A stretch of 64,000 bases of DNA, from NCBI RefSeq assembly GCF_020097135.1, contig NZ_CP083608.1, positions 682,001 to 746,000 of the forward strand, read 5' to 3'. Below the pieces are notes generated by a model. The model searched no databases and was not told where the DNA came from. It saw only the letters and a list, made by a program, of their open reading frames with translations. Of this stretch, positions 45,866-54,811 are shown piece by piece (positions within the stretch are counted from its first letter, which is position 1; each line of letters opens with the position of its first letter). The translations under genes were made by a program, and so were the position numbers. Source of the stretch: Macrococcus armenti (GTDB taxonomy: Bacteria > Bacillota > Bacilli > Staphylococcales > Staphylococcaceae).

Positions 45866-47215
45866 ATGAAGAAAGTAACGATGTTTGTATGGAACCATTT
45901 CACGAATGATGCACGCGTTAATCGTGAATGTACAGCATTATCAAATAAATATGATGTGAATCTTATCGCAATAGATGATCCGAAAGATATAAATGTAAAA
46001 CAATTTGAAAAGGTAAACGATCATTTCCATGTGACGCGTGTTAAGCGATATCCATTGGTAATAACATGCTATCAGCGCGATAAAAATAAATTTCTATTAA
46101 CAGTTGGCGCAGTTTCAACTGTTATTAGCGCTGCATTTTTATATATTAACTGGATGCTCCTGATTTATTTCGCATCATGTATGCTCATGGCACTTGCAAC
46201 ATTTAAATTACGTAAGTTCAGAAAACACTTCGTAAACGCTGCAATCATATTCAGAATGATAAAAGCAGGCTATAAACAAAATTCAGACATATACCACGCA
46301 AATGATCTGAACACATTACCTCAAGGAATCATCTGTTCAAAGTTCAGATTAAAACCAAAAAAATTAGTATATGATTCACATGAAGTACAAACATCAAGAA
46401 CTGGATATAAACCAGAAAAAATCAAACGTTATGAATCATTTATGCTGAACTTCGTTGATGAAATGATGGTCGAAAATCATACACGCGCAGCACATAATGA
46501 AAAATTATATGGATTTTATCCGAGAACGCTTTATAACTATTCTGAACTATACAATATTGAAGAAAAACGTAAAATTAATTTGCATGAACAACTCGGACTT
46601 CCTGAAAACGAAAAAATTCTGCTCTATCAAGGAGGACTACAAGAAGGACGTGGACTAGAACGTCTTATTGAAATGATGCCTCTAATAAAAGAAGGAACGC
46701 TCGTGTTTATTGGTGGTGGAAAACTAGAGAAAGAACTGAAACGACGCGCAGCAGAAAGCAGTGCGAAAGAACGCATTAAATTTATTCCGAAAGTCCACTT
46801 TAAAGACTTACCATCGCATACGAGAGAAGCGTATATCGGATTCCAGGTATTACAGAATATATGTTTCAACCATTATTCAGCATCAAGCAACAAATTGTTT
46901 GAATATATTATGGCGCACGTACCTGTTGTCAGCTGCGCGTTCCCTGAAGTAAAACAAGTCGTTGAAGGTGAACAAGTTGGAATTGCCGTAGACAGCCATA
47001 ATACAGAAGCAATAGCGAATGCTGTAAATGAATTATTATCAAATCAGGAATTGTACCATCAAATGAAAGAAAACTGTAAAACTGCGAAACTTAAATACAA
47101 CTGGTCAGTTGAACAGGAAAAACTATTTGAAACATATGAAGCTGTCGAACAAAAAGAGACAGCATGGATAAATAAGCAGTATGTGAAACAGAAAGCAGGT
47201 GTGACAAATGCCTAA
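45866..47215 (+). CDS. Membrane-associated glycosyltransferase family 4 protein
   Basis: A 449-residue GT-B protein. The start HFTNDARVNRECTALSNKYDV is typical of one GT4 branch. Two hydrophobic segments (residues about 80-118, FLLTVGAVSTVISAAFLYI and MLLIYFASCMLMALATF) probably insert it into the membrane. The donor domain has LLYQGGLQEGRGLERLIE, FIGGGKLEKEL and SASSNKLFEYIMAHVPVV. I used ATG 45866; a GTG three codons upstream overlaps the AGGTGG ribosome site. Its 3' end overlaps the tarH start by eight bases, so expression of the two is coupled. Confidence 0.83.
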   Translation: MKKVTMFVWNHFTNDARVNRECTALSNKYDVNLIAIDDPKDINVKQFEKVNDHFHVTRVKRYPLVITCYQRDKNKFLLTVGAVSTVISAAFLYINWMLLIYFASCMLMALATFKLRKFRKHFVNAAIIFRMIKAGYKQNSDIYHANDLNTLPQGIICSKFRLKPKKLVYDSHEVQTSRTGYKPEKIKRYESFMLNFVDEMMVENHTRAAHNEKLYGFYPRTLYNYSELYNIEEKRKINLHEQLGLPENEKILLYQGGLQEGRGLERLIEMMPLIKEGTLVFIGGGKLEKELKRRAAESSAKERIKFIPKVHFKDLPSHTREAYIGFQVLQNICFNHYSASSNKLFEYIMAHVPVVSCAFPEVKQVVEGEQVGIAVDSHNTEAIANAVNELLSNQELYHQMKENCKTAKLKYNWSVEQEKLFETYEAVEQKETAWINKQYVKQKAGVTNA

Positions 47216-48110
47216 AGTGAAAGTGCGAAACGTTTCAAAAATATACGACTTAAATACAAGTAAAAAAGATAAACTTATCCAGCTCTTTACATTCGGTAAT
47301 CTATACAAAGAAAAACCATACTATGCGCTACGTGACATATCATTTGATGTTGAGGCAGGCGATTCAGTAGGAATCGTTGGACTGAACGGATCAGGAAAAT
47401 CAACATTATCAAATATACTCGGAGAAGTAACACAACCGACAACTGGAACGGTAGAAATCGATGGTAAAAGCTCACTGATTGCAATATCTGCCGGGCTTAA
47501 CAATGACTTAACAGGTGTTGAGAACATAAAAATGAAATGTTTAATGCACGGGATGAGTGAGAAGGAAATCGATGAAAAATTCGATGACATCGTAGCGTTC
47601 TCTGAACTGGATCAGTTTATATATCAACCAATCAAATCATATTCAAGCGGAATGAGAGCAAGATTAGGGTTTGCAATCGCAATACATACTGAGCCAGATG
47701 TATTAATTGTGGACGAAGCATTATCAGTCGGAGATGCGACATTCTCTAATAAATGTATCGACAAAATGAGAGAATTCCAGGAAAAAGGCGTTACAATCTT
47801 TTTCGTATCGCACTCATCAGCACAAATTAGAAAGATGTGTAATAAAGCATTATGGCTGCAGTTTGGGGAAGTAAAAGAATACGGTGATTGCAGTACAGTT
47901 ACAGCAAATTATACAAAGTATATGAATGTATATAAGAAGAAGCCGAAAGAAGAACAGCTTGCATATAAAAAAGAAATGATCCAGAAACAGCAGGAACAGT
48001 GGGGAAAACTAGAACGCGTAAAAGAAGAACGAGATATATTTGAACCAATCGTTGGCATTGCATCGTTTTGTTTGTTTGCAGTTTGTACGTGGTTACAAAT
48101 AATTCAGTAA
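47208..48110 (+). CDS. tarH: Teichoic acid ABC transporter ATPase (TarH-like)
   Basis: A 300-residue ATP-binding subunit partnering TarG. Motifs: Walker A GLNGSGKSTL, the Q-loop region, the signature SSGMRARLGFAIAI, Walker B VLIVDEALSVGDATF, and the switch His in FFVSHSSAQI. The FTFGNLYKEKPYYALRDISFDV opening is typical of TagH. After the ATPase, a charged helix (residues about 240-275) leads to one hydrophobic segment at the very end (IVGIASFCLFAVCTWLQII), a short form of the membrane extension seen in Bacillus TagH. It starts inside the GT4 gene and is followed by the hydrolase gene after 15 bases. Confidence 0.92.
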   Translation: MPKVKVRNVSKIYDLNTSKKDKLIQLFTFGNLYKEKPYYALRDISFDVEAGDSVGIVGLNGSGKSTLSNILGEVTQPTTGTVEIDGKSSLIAISAGLNNDLTGVENIKMKCLMHGMSEKEIDEKFDDIVAFSELDQFIYQPIKSYSSGMRARLGFAIAIHTEPDVLIVDEALSVGDATFSNKCIDKMREFQEKGVTIFFVSHSSAQIRKMCNKALWLQFGEVKEYGDCSTVTANYTKYMNVYKKKPKEEQLAYKKEMIQKQQEQWGKLERVKEERDIFEPIVGIASFCLFAVCTWLQIIQ

Positions 48111-48125
48111 GTAAGGGGAGTGTTT

Positions 48126-49094
48126 ATGGCTTCAATCGATGTGAAGGATTTAAATCGTAGTTTTCTTGAGGAACACAACAATCAGCGTGTCGTCATTAAA
48201 AGTGAAGGCTTAAATTTCTATATAAAACTTGCTTTGAAAGAAACAAGTGATAAACTCGTTGTGTTTTCGAATGGAGCGATAGATCCAAGTAAGAAAAAGC
48301 CACCATTATTCATGCGATCTAACTGGGTTGAAGATATGACGTACAGCGCAGTATTTATAGACGATAAAACAATTCATAATAGCCCGCTTAGAATAGGATG
48401 GGGTGTAGGGAATAAAAATAGACATTACTTGATAGACTATTCAATTATCGCTAAGAAGATAAGTCATGTACTAGATATTAAAGACGAAAATGTATATTAC
48501 TTTGGGTCATCTGCAGGAGGATTTATGGCATTAGGATTAGCGACGTTTCATAAGGATGCGACGGCTATCGTGAATAATCCGCAGACAGATGTGATGAAGT
48601 ATGAAAGAAGTGCATATGTTAAATTATTCGAAAGAGTGTTCAGAGGCATAGACATATCAACGATACAGAATATTTATAAAGTAAGATTATCGATTATCGA
48701 AATGATAAAACAATTTCAATATGTACCTAAAGCATACTACTTTCAGAATAGATTTTGTGAAGGGGATATGAAGTATCACTTATCGCCGTTTGAAAAACAG
48801 TTGGATGAACTAAATTTAGATAAAGATGTAGTGAATATTATTATTTATGAAGATGAAATTAGAGGACATAATCCACCGACGAAAGAGAATACATTGAAAT
48901 ATATAGATATGGTTGTGTATGAGAAGGGGCTAGAAGCGGATGATGCGTTTTTGTTTCTGAATGAATACAAGCCAGTTGAAGAAACAAATGATCTGGTGGA
49001 TGATGTTGTCGTTCATCATGTTAATAGTGAGATAGTATCGTCTTCAGGAGATAATGGGTTCCTGAGTTGGGTGAAGGGCTTATTGAGAAAGTAA
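48126..49094 (+). CDS. Alpha/beta-hydrolase fold protein (possible esterase or acyltransferase)
   Basis: A 322-residue cytoplasmic protein. The nucleophile elbow VYYFGSSAGGFMALGLA (GxSxGG) lies near residue 128, a likely catalytic Asp/Glu region is IIYEDEIRGHNPPT, and its His may complete a triad. The N-terminal half (LVVFSNGAIDPSKKKPP, MRSNWVEDM) fits the family that includes Asp2-like and capsule-associated hydrolases. The last 45 residues are variable and acidic. In this operon it may add or remove an acyl group on the polymer before export. I chose ATG 48126, after GGGGAG, rather than the GTG two codons earlier. It is the last gene before a terminator. Confidence 0.7.
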   Translation: MASIDVKDLNRSFLEEHNNQRVVIKSEGLNFYIKLALKETSDKLVVFSNGAIDPSKKKPPLFMRSNWVEDMTYSAVFIDDKTIHNSPLRIGWGVGNKNRHYLIDYSIIAKKISHVLDIKDENVYYFGSSAGGFMALGLATFHKDATAIVNNPQTDVMKYERSAYVKLFERVFRGIDISTIQNIYKVRLSIIEMIKQFQYVPKAYYFQNRFCEGDMKYHLSPFEKQLDELNLDKDVVNIIIYEDEIRGHNPPTKENTLKYIDMVVYEKGLEADDAFLFLNEYKPVEETNDLVDDVVVHHVNSEIVSSSGDNGFLSWVKGLLRK

Positions 49095-49103
49095 GTGATG
49101 AAG

Positions 49104-49132
49104 CGGTAGTGCTGTTGCATTACTGTTTTTTT
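49104..49132 (+). terminator. Terminator after the tarG-tarH operon
   Basis: CGGTAGTG and CATTACTG pair with one G-U around a short loop and are followed by T7. It ends the wall-polymer operon before the capsule promoter. Confidence 0.7.
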
Positions 49133-49187
49133 GTAAACATTAATAATATTTTGTTTATATTTGTGTAAAACTAAAGCAATTTTTAAT

Positions 49188-49217
49188 TTATCAGTCTATA
49201 CAAATAAATATTATGAT
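49188..49217 (+). promoter_or_regulatory. Possible capsule operon promoter
   Basis: TTATCA and TATGAT are 18 bases apart in the AT-rich gap, with the -10 box 42 bases before capA. Each box is a moderate match to the vegetative consensus. Confidence 0.4.
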
Positions 49218-49259
49218 ATTATTAAGAGTAGAAAATAAATAGGTCTTTAGGAGGCAAAT

Positions 49260-49937
49260 ATGGAAGAAGTAATTGATATTTCGAAATTATTGAATTTATT
49301 AAAGAGAAATTGGAAGTTTATTGTGAGTTTGTCTTTGCTTGGTGCATTGATTGCTGCTGCGGTAAGTTTCTTTTTAATTAAACCGACGTATTCAGCGTCG
49401 ACGCAGATTCTTGTTAATTCAAAGGAAGACAAAACACAATTTGAACTTCAAGCAAACCAGACTGATTTACAATTAATCAATACATACAATGAAATTATTA
49501 AATCACCAGTTATACTAGATAAAGTAGCAAAAAACTTAAACGTTAACAATGATCTTGCTTCAAAGATTTCAGTTTCAAATGCAACACAATCAAAAGTAAT
49601 TACAATTAGCGCAAACGCTAAAAATTATTCAGATGCAGCTAAGATTGTAAATGAAACGGCACATGTATTCTCAAAAGAAGTTGGGAAAATAATGAAAACT
49701 GACAATGTTACTGTATTAACAAAAGCAGATGAAAACTTAAAAGCGTCACCTGTAAAACCAAAACCATTATTAAATACAATCATTGGGTTAATACTGGGGC
49801 TTATTATTTCATTAGCACTTATTATTATTAATAACTTACTTGATAAACGTGTTAAAACTGAAAATGACGTTCAAGAAATATTGAATTTACCTGTTATTGG
49901 AATGATTCCTCACTTTGATGAGAAAACTTTAAAATAG
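49260..49937 (+). CDS. capA: Capsule chain-length regulator / kinase activator CapA
   Basis: A 225-residue Wzz-type membrane protein: a short cytoplasmic start (MEEVIDISKLLNLLKRNWK), a first helix (about 19-40), an extracellular domain, a proline-rich ASPVKPKPLLNTI motif before the second helix (about 175-195), and a cytoplasmic tail. In Gram-positives CapA is the membrane half of a split tyrosine kinase. It activates the kinase encoded next (17 bases downstream) and sets polymer length. TTAGGAGG precedes ATG 49260. It is the first gene of the operon. Confidence 0.92.
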   Translation: MEEVIDISKLLNLLKRNWKFIVSLSLLGALIAAAVSFFLIKPTYSASTQILVNSKEDKTQFELQANQTDLQLINTYNEIIKSPVILDKVAKNLNVNNDLASKISVSNATQSKVITISANAKNYSDAAKIVNETAHVFSKEVGKIMKTDNVTVLTKADENLKASPVKPKPLLNTIIGLILGLIISLALIIINNLLDKRVKTENDVQEILNLPVIGMIPHFDEKTLK

Positions 49938-49953
49938 AAAGAATGGTGTAAAG

Positions 49954-50661
49954 ATGTTTAAAAGAAAGAGTAAATTAACTAATCTAACTAAAGAAAGAAA
50001 ATTAATTACGCACTTATATCCTAAATCAACGATTAGTGAACAATATAGAATGATTAGATCAAACATTATGTTTTCAGGAGTAGATAATGAAATTAAAAAA
50101 TTAGTGGTTACATCTGCTGCTCCTTCAGCAGGTAAATCTACTACTGCGGCAAACATTGCCGTTGCATATGCGCAAGCAGGTAAGAGCGTACTTTTAATTG
50201 ATGGAGATTTACGTAAGCCGACAGTTCATTACACATTTGAAACGAAAAATGTATTTGGACTTTCAAACTTGATTACTGATCAAATTAATTTGGAGCAAGC
50301 TGTTCAAAACACGAAAGTAGAAAACTTATCAATTATGACATCAGGTCCGATTCCGCCAAACCCAAGTGAGTTGTTATCTTCTAAGAAGTTTAAAGATTTA
50401 ATTCAAAGTTTTGAACAATACTTTGATATGATAATTATAGATACGCCGCCTGTTTTAGCAGTTACAGATGCTGTAATTATGTCAACAGTAGTCGATGGCA
50501 CAATTATTGTTACAAATGTAGAAACTAATAATAAACATCATTTACTAAAAGCTAAAGAGGTTCTTGAAAAATCAGATGTTAATATACTAGGAGTAGTATT
50601 AAATAATGTGGAGAAGTCTGGTAAAGATGATTATTATTACTATGAGTATTACGGAAAATAA
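49954..50661 (+). CDS. capB: Capsule tyrosine-protein kinase CapB
   Basis: The 235-residue cytoplasmic BY-kinase has Walker A SAAPSAGKSTTAANIA, Walker A' LLIDGDLRKPTVHY, Walker B MIIIDTPPV, and a C-terminal tyrosine cluster (DDYYYYEYYGK) that is autophosphorylated. It works with CapA to control polymerisation and may phosphorylate sugar enzymes such as the dehydrogenase encoded in the same operon. No CapC phosphatase gene follows it, unlike in S. aureus. It is spaced 17 bases from capA and 21 from capD. Confidence 0.93.
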   Translation: MFKRKSKLTNLTKERKLITHLYPKSTISEQYRMIRSNIMFSGVDNEIKKLVVTSAAPSAGKSTTAANIAVAYAQAGKSVLLIDGDLRKPTVHYTFETKNVFGLSNLITDQINLEQAVQNTKVENLSIMTSGPIPPNPSELLSSKKFKDLIQSFEQYFDMIIIDTPPVLAVTDAVIMSTVVDGTIIVTNVETNNKHHLLKAKEVLEKSDVNILGVVLNNVEKSGKDDYYYYEYYGK

Positions 50662-50682
50662 TTAACGGAAAGGGTTTTAATA

Positions 50683-52473
50683 ATGGATGCTAAAGCAAGA
50701 ACGATGTTTTTAATTTTTTTAGACTCATTAATAGTATCACTTTCTGTTTATTTTTGTTTTTCTATACTTAAACCTTTTTTTCCTCAAAACGACTATAACT
50801 CGTTATTAATATATTCAATAATTTTATTACTTAGTCACCATTTATTTGCATATATTTTTAATCTTTACCATCGTGCATGGGAATATGCAAGTGTTAGAGA
50901 GTTATTAGCGATTGTAAAAGGAGTAACAGCAAGTATAATCCTTACAATAATTTTAGCGTATTTCATAAACGGTCAAGTTTTTATGCGACTTATATTTATT
51001 ACATGGATGATGCATTTAATATTAATTGGTGGGTCTAGAATTAGTTGGCGTGTTTTAAGAAGTCAAATATTAAATAAAAATTTTGAACTTATTCCAACTT
51101 TAATCGTTGGAGCAGGAAAGGGTGGAAATTTATTAATTCATCAAATGCTTACAACACCAGCTATGGGAATGAAACCAGTAGTTGCTGTAGACGATGACAA
51201 AAATAAAAAGAACATTGAATTAACTGAAGGTATACGAGTTAGAGGTGCAACTAAAGACATTCACAGCTTAGTTAATAAATATGACATTAAAAAGATTGTT
51301 ATTGCAATTCCTAGTTTAGAAAAGAATAAACTAAAAGAGATTCATAAAATAGCTACAGATACAGGTACAGAAGTATTAATAATGCCGAACATTGACGATG
51401 TCATGGCAGGGAAATTAGAAGTTTCCCAATTGAAAAAAGTTGAAGTTGAAGATTTACTTGGACGTGATCCTGTTCAATTAGATGATGAAGGTATCTCGGA
51501 TCAAATAGCTGGGAAAACTATTTTAGTTACAGGTGCCGGTGGTTCCATCGGTTCTGAAATATGTCGTCAAGTCGTTAAATATAAACCGGCAAAGCTAATA
51601 ATACTTGGGCATGGTGAAAATTCAATTTATTTAATTAATGAAGAATTAAATAGTAAGTTACTTGGTAGTGTTGAAGTAATACCAGTTATAGCAGATGTAC
51701 AGGATAGAGAAAGAATGTTTGAACAGATTAGTAAGTATAAGCCTGATATTGTTTATCATGCAGCGGCTCATAAACATGTCCCTTTAATGGAATATAACCC
51801 AACTGAAGCTGTAAAGAATAATATTCTTGGTACTAAAAATACTGCTGAGGCTGCATTGAATGCAGGTGTTTCGAGGTTTGTTCTCGTTTCTACTGATAAA
51901 GCAGTGAATCCTCCGAATGTAATGGGAGCTACTAAACGTGTAGCTGAAATGGTGATTCAGGCATTAGATGCTCAAAGTAATTCTACTCGTTTTGTAGCTG
52001 TTAGGTTTGGGAATGTTTTAGGTTCAAGAGGGTCTGTTATTCCGAAATTTAAAAAACAAATTGAAGAAGGAGGACCTATTACAGTTACACATCCTGAAAT
52101 GACAAGATATTTTATGACAATACCTGAAGCTTCTCGTTTAGTAATTCAAGCGGGTGCACTCGCTAATGGTGGAGAAATTTTTGTGCTTGATATGGGTGAG
52201 CCTGTTAAAATTGTAGATTTGGCAAAAAATATGATTAAATTGAGTGGCTTTACGGAAAACGATATAAAAATAGAGTTTTCAGGCATTAGACCTGGTGAAA
52301 AATTATTTGAAGAATTACTTAATGAAGATGAAATTCATCCAGAACAAGTCTATCCAAAAATTTATATCGGCAAAGCGAAAAATGTAGATTTAACTTCAAT
52401 TGAAAATATGATTCCTAAATTGTTGGAAAGTAATGACTTAAAAGCAGACTTACTTGAATTTATTAATACATAG
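50683..52473 (+). CDS. capD: Membrane UDP-GlcNAc 4,6-dehydratase CapD
   Basis: A 596-residue PglF/CapD-type protein. Four membrane helices lie in residues about 8-115. A first Rossmann domain (TLIVGAGKGGNLLI) covers about 140-260. The extended SDR domain (about 280-560) has NAD loop VTGAGGSIGSEICRQ and active-site segment STDKAVNPPNVMGATKR, where Met replaces the usual SDR Tyr, as in this family. It converts UDP-GlcNAc to a 4-keto-6-deoxy sugar, the first step to FucNAc, QuiNAc or bacillosamine-type sugars. The enzyme completing that sugar is not in the window. The priming transferase at the window end may use the product. Confidence 0.92.
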   Translation: MDAKARTMFLIFLDSLIVSLSVYFCFSILKPFFPQNDYNSLLIYSIILLLSHHLFAYIFNLYHRAWEYASVRELLAIVKGVTASIILTIILAYFINGQVFMRLIFITWMMHLILIGGSRISWRVLRSQILNKNFELIPTLIVGAGKGGNLLIHQMLTTPAMGMKPVVAVDDDKNKKNIELTEGIRVRGATKDIHSLVNKYDIKKIVIAIPSLEKNKLKEIHKIATDTGTEVLIMPNIDDVMAGKLEVSQLKKVEVEDLLGRDPVQLDDEGISDQIAGKTILVTGAGGSIGSEICRQVVKYKPAKLIILGHGENSIYLINEELNSKLLGSVEVIPVIADVQDRERMFEQISKYKPDIVYHAAAHKHVPLMEYNPTEAVKNNILGTKNTAEAALNAGVSRFVLVSTDKAVNPPNVMGATKRVAEMVIQALDAQSNSTRFVAVRFGNVLGSRGSVIPKFKKQIEEGGPITVTHPEMTRYFMTIPEASRLVIQAGALANGGEIFVLDMGEPVKIVDLAKNMIKLSGFTENDIKIEFSGIRPGEKLFEELLNEDEIHPEQVYPKIYIGKAKNVDLTSIENMIPKLLESNDLKADLLEFINT

Positions 52474-52482
52474 GAGGAAATT

Positions 52483-53493
52483 ATGAAATTTGGTATTGTA
52501 GGATGCGGTTTTATCGCAAAAAAACATGCAACAGCTATTAGTAATATTGAAGGTGCAGAATTAGTCGCAGTATGTGACAAAGTTGAAAGTATGATGCAAC
52601 CATACATTGATGAATATGGTGCAAAAGGCTATACAGAATTATCAGATATGCTTAAATCAGATGTTGATGTTGTTTGTATTTGTACGCCATCAGGCTTTCA
52701 TGCAAATTTAGCAGTAGAAATTGCTGAGGCTAAAAAACATATTATTGTTGAGAAGCCAATTGCAATGAAGCTTGAAGACACAAAAATAATGATAGAAGCA
52801 GCTAAGAAAAATGAAGTGAAATTACAAGTTGTTCATCCAAATAGATTTCGTCCAGTAGTTATGGAATTAAAAACAATTTTGGACAAAGGTTTACTTGGTA
52901 AAATCTCACATGCAAATTGTATTGTCAACTGGAATAGAGGGCAAGAATATTATGATCAAGCACCTTGGCGAGGTACGAAGGCACATGATGGTGGCGTATT
53001 AATGAATCAAGCGATACATAATTTAGATTTATTACTTTGGTTTATGGGCGAACCTGAATCAATTTTTAGTATGGAAGCAACGCGATTACGTAATATCGAA
53101 GCTGAAGATGTTTCGTGCGGTATTGTAAGATTTAAAGATGGTGCACTCGCAAATATTCAAGCGTCAACAACTGTTTATCCTAAAAATTATGAAGAATCAA
53201 TTACTATCTTCGGAGAAAAAGGAACAGTAAAAATTGGTGGCGCAAATGCGCTATACTTTGAACATATTATATATGAAGGTATGGATGAAAAAGAGATTGA
53301 AGGATTAAAAGAAAATATTCAAAATGACCCTTGGGGTACCCCTGGTCATCAAAGAATAATAGAAGATATGATTGATGCTATTCAAAATGATAGAACACCT
53401 TTAGTACCAGGTGAAGAAGGCGAAAAATCATTGAAATTAGTATTAAAAATGTACGAGTCAGCAGAAAAACAACAACAATTAAATTGGATATAA
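52483..53493 (+). CDS. Gfo/Idh/MocA oxidoreductase (WbpB/WlbA-like)
   Basis: A 336-residue NAD-dependent enzyme with the N-terminal Rossmann loop VGCGFIAKKHATAI, the EKPIAM motif carrying the catalytic Lys, and a C-terminal alpha/beta domain with GVLMNQAIHNLDLLLW. WbpB/WlbA oxidises the 3-position of UDP-GlcNAcA in synthesis of UDP-2,3-diacetamido mannuronic acid. The assignment is supported by homologues of all other enzymes of that pathway in the same operon. GGAGG precedes ATG 52483. The next gene (WbpA-like) makes its substrate. Confidence 0.87.
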   Translation: MKFGIVGCGFIAKKHATAISNIEGAELVAVCDKVESMMQPYIDEYGAKGYTELSDMLKSDVDVVCICTPSGFHANLAVEIAEAKKHIIVEKPIAMKLEDTKIMIEAAKKNEVKLQVVHPNRFRPVVMELKTILDKGLLGKISHANCIVNWNRGQEYYDQAPWRGTKAHDGGVLMNQAIHNLDLLLWFMGEPESIFSMEATRLRNIEAEDVSCGIVRFKDGALANIQASTTVYPKNYEESITIFGEKGTVKIGGANALYFEHIIYEGMDEKEIEGLKENIQNDPWGTPGHQRIIEDMIDAIQNDRTPLVPGEEGEKSLKLVLKMYESAEKQQQLNWI

Positions 53494-53506
53494 GGGTGGA
53501 ATTAAA

Positions 53507-54811
53507 ATGCATACACAATTAATAGAGAAGTTTAATAATAAAACAGCTACAATCGGAGTTCTCGGATTAGGATACGTTGGTTTACCACTTGCAGTTGAGA
53601 AGGCCAAAGCAGGATATAAAGTTATTGGTTTTGATGTACAGCAAGAAAAAGTTGATAAAGTTAACGCTGGAGAAAACTACATCGGAGATGTTATTCCAGA
53701 GGATTTAACGAAACTCGTAAACGATGGTATGCTAAGCGCTACAAATGACTTTGCAAAAATTTGTGAGGCCGATGCTGTTGCAATTTGTGTTCCAACTCCA
53801 ATAGATATTTATAAACAACCAAATATGAAGTATGTAGAATCTAGTGCTAAGTCTATTGCAGAACATATTACAGAAGGTACTTTAGTAGTACTTGAAAGTA
53901 CGACTTATCCAGGTACTACAGAGGAAATCATTAAAACAGCAATTGAAGAAAAAGGGTTTAAAGTTGGAGAAAATGTGTTCATCGCTTACTCTCCAGAACG
54001 TGTAGATCCAGGTAATAAGCAATTTAAAACTAAAAACACACCAAAAGTTGTTGGTGGTATTACTGAGAAATGTACTGCTGTCGCAGCAACAATGTACCGT
54101 AATGTTCTAGAGGGAGATATTCATGAAGTTTCATCACCTTCAGTTGCAGAGATGGAAAAACTTTTAGAAAATACTTTCCGTAATATTAATATTGCATTAG
54201 CTAATGAGATGGCTATGTTATGTGAGAAGATGAATATTGATGTTTGGGAAGTTGTGGATGCAGCAGCAACAAAACCTTATGGATTTATGCCATTCTACCC
54301 TGGACCTGGTTTAGGAGGTCACTGTATTCCGATTGATCCATGGTACTTAACTTATAAAGCACGTGAATATAATATTCATACAAAATTAATTCAAACAGCT
54401 GGTGAAATAAACGACTCAATGCCTGAGTATGTTGTAAGTAGAATGATGCAATTATTAAACAAATCTAAAAAGGCGCTTGCTGGTTCGAAAGTTTTAGTAT
54501 TAGGTGTTGCATATAAAAAGGATATTGATGACTATAGAGAAAGTCCAATTTTACCAATTTTGAATTTATTAACTGAAGCTGATGCTGAGTGGGAAGTTGT
54601 AGATCCTTACATCGGGCAGTTTAAGTTAAATAAAGAAATGGTTGAAACAGTTGAAATGACTGAGGATAAAATTCAGGAAGCAGATATTGTTTTAATTGCG
54701 ACTAATCATAGTGATTTTGATTATGAATTAATACTAAATAAATCTAACTTGATTTTAGATACGAGAAATAGCTATGCAAAAGCAGAAGATAACAAATATA
54801 ATAAACTTTAA
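53507..54811 (+). CDS. UDP-N-acetyl-D-glucosamine 6-dehydrogenase (WbpA-like)
   Basis: A 434-residue nucleotide-sugar dehydrogenase that oxidises UDP-GlcNAc to UDP-GlcNAcA. Motifs: the Rossmann loop GVLGLGYVGLPLAVEKAKAG, CVPTPID, LESTTYPGTTEE, YSPERVDPGN, LLENTFRNINIALANE, the catalytic Cys in GPGLGGHCIPIDPWYL, and a C-terminal domain with GVAYKKDIDDYRESPI. It differs clearly from the WecC-like enzyme at 37097, so the cell has two distinct uronic acid routes. It forms a unit with the WbpB-like gene. The flippase gene begins inside its last 38 bases. Confidence 0.9.
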   Translation: MHTQLIEKFNNKTATIGVLGLGYVGLPLAVEKAKAGYKVIGFDVQQEKVDKVNAGENYIGDVIPEDLTKLVNDGMLSATNDFAKICEADAVAICVPTPIDIYKQPNMKYVESSAKSIAEHITEGTLVVLESTTYPGTTEEIIKTAIEEKGFKVGENVFIAYSPERVDPGNKQFKTKNTPKVVGGITEKCTAVAATMYRNVLEGDIHEVSSPSVAEMEKLLENTFRNINIALANEMAMLCEKMNIDVWEVVDAAATKPYGFMPFYPGPGLGGHCIPIDPWYLTYKAREYNIHTKLIQTAGEINDSMPEYVVSRMMQLLNKSKKALAGSKVLVLGVAYKKDIDDYRESPILPILNLLTEADAEWEVVDPYIGQFKLNKEMVETVEMTEDKIQEADIVLIATNHSDFDYELILNKSNLILDTRNSYAKAEDNKYNKL

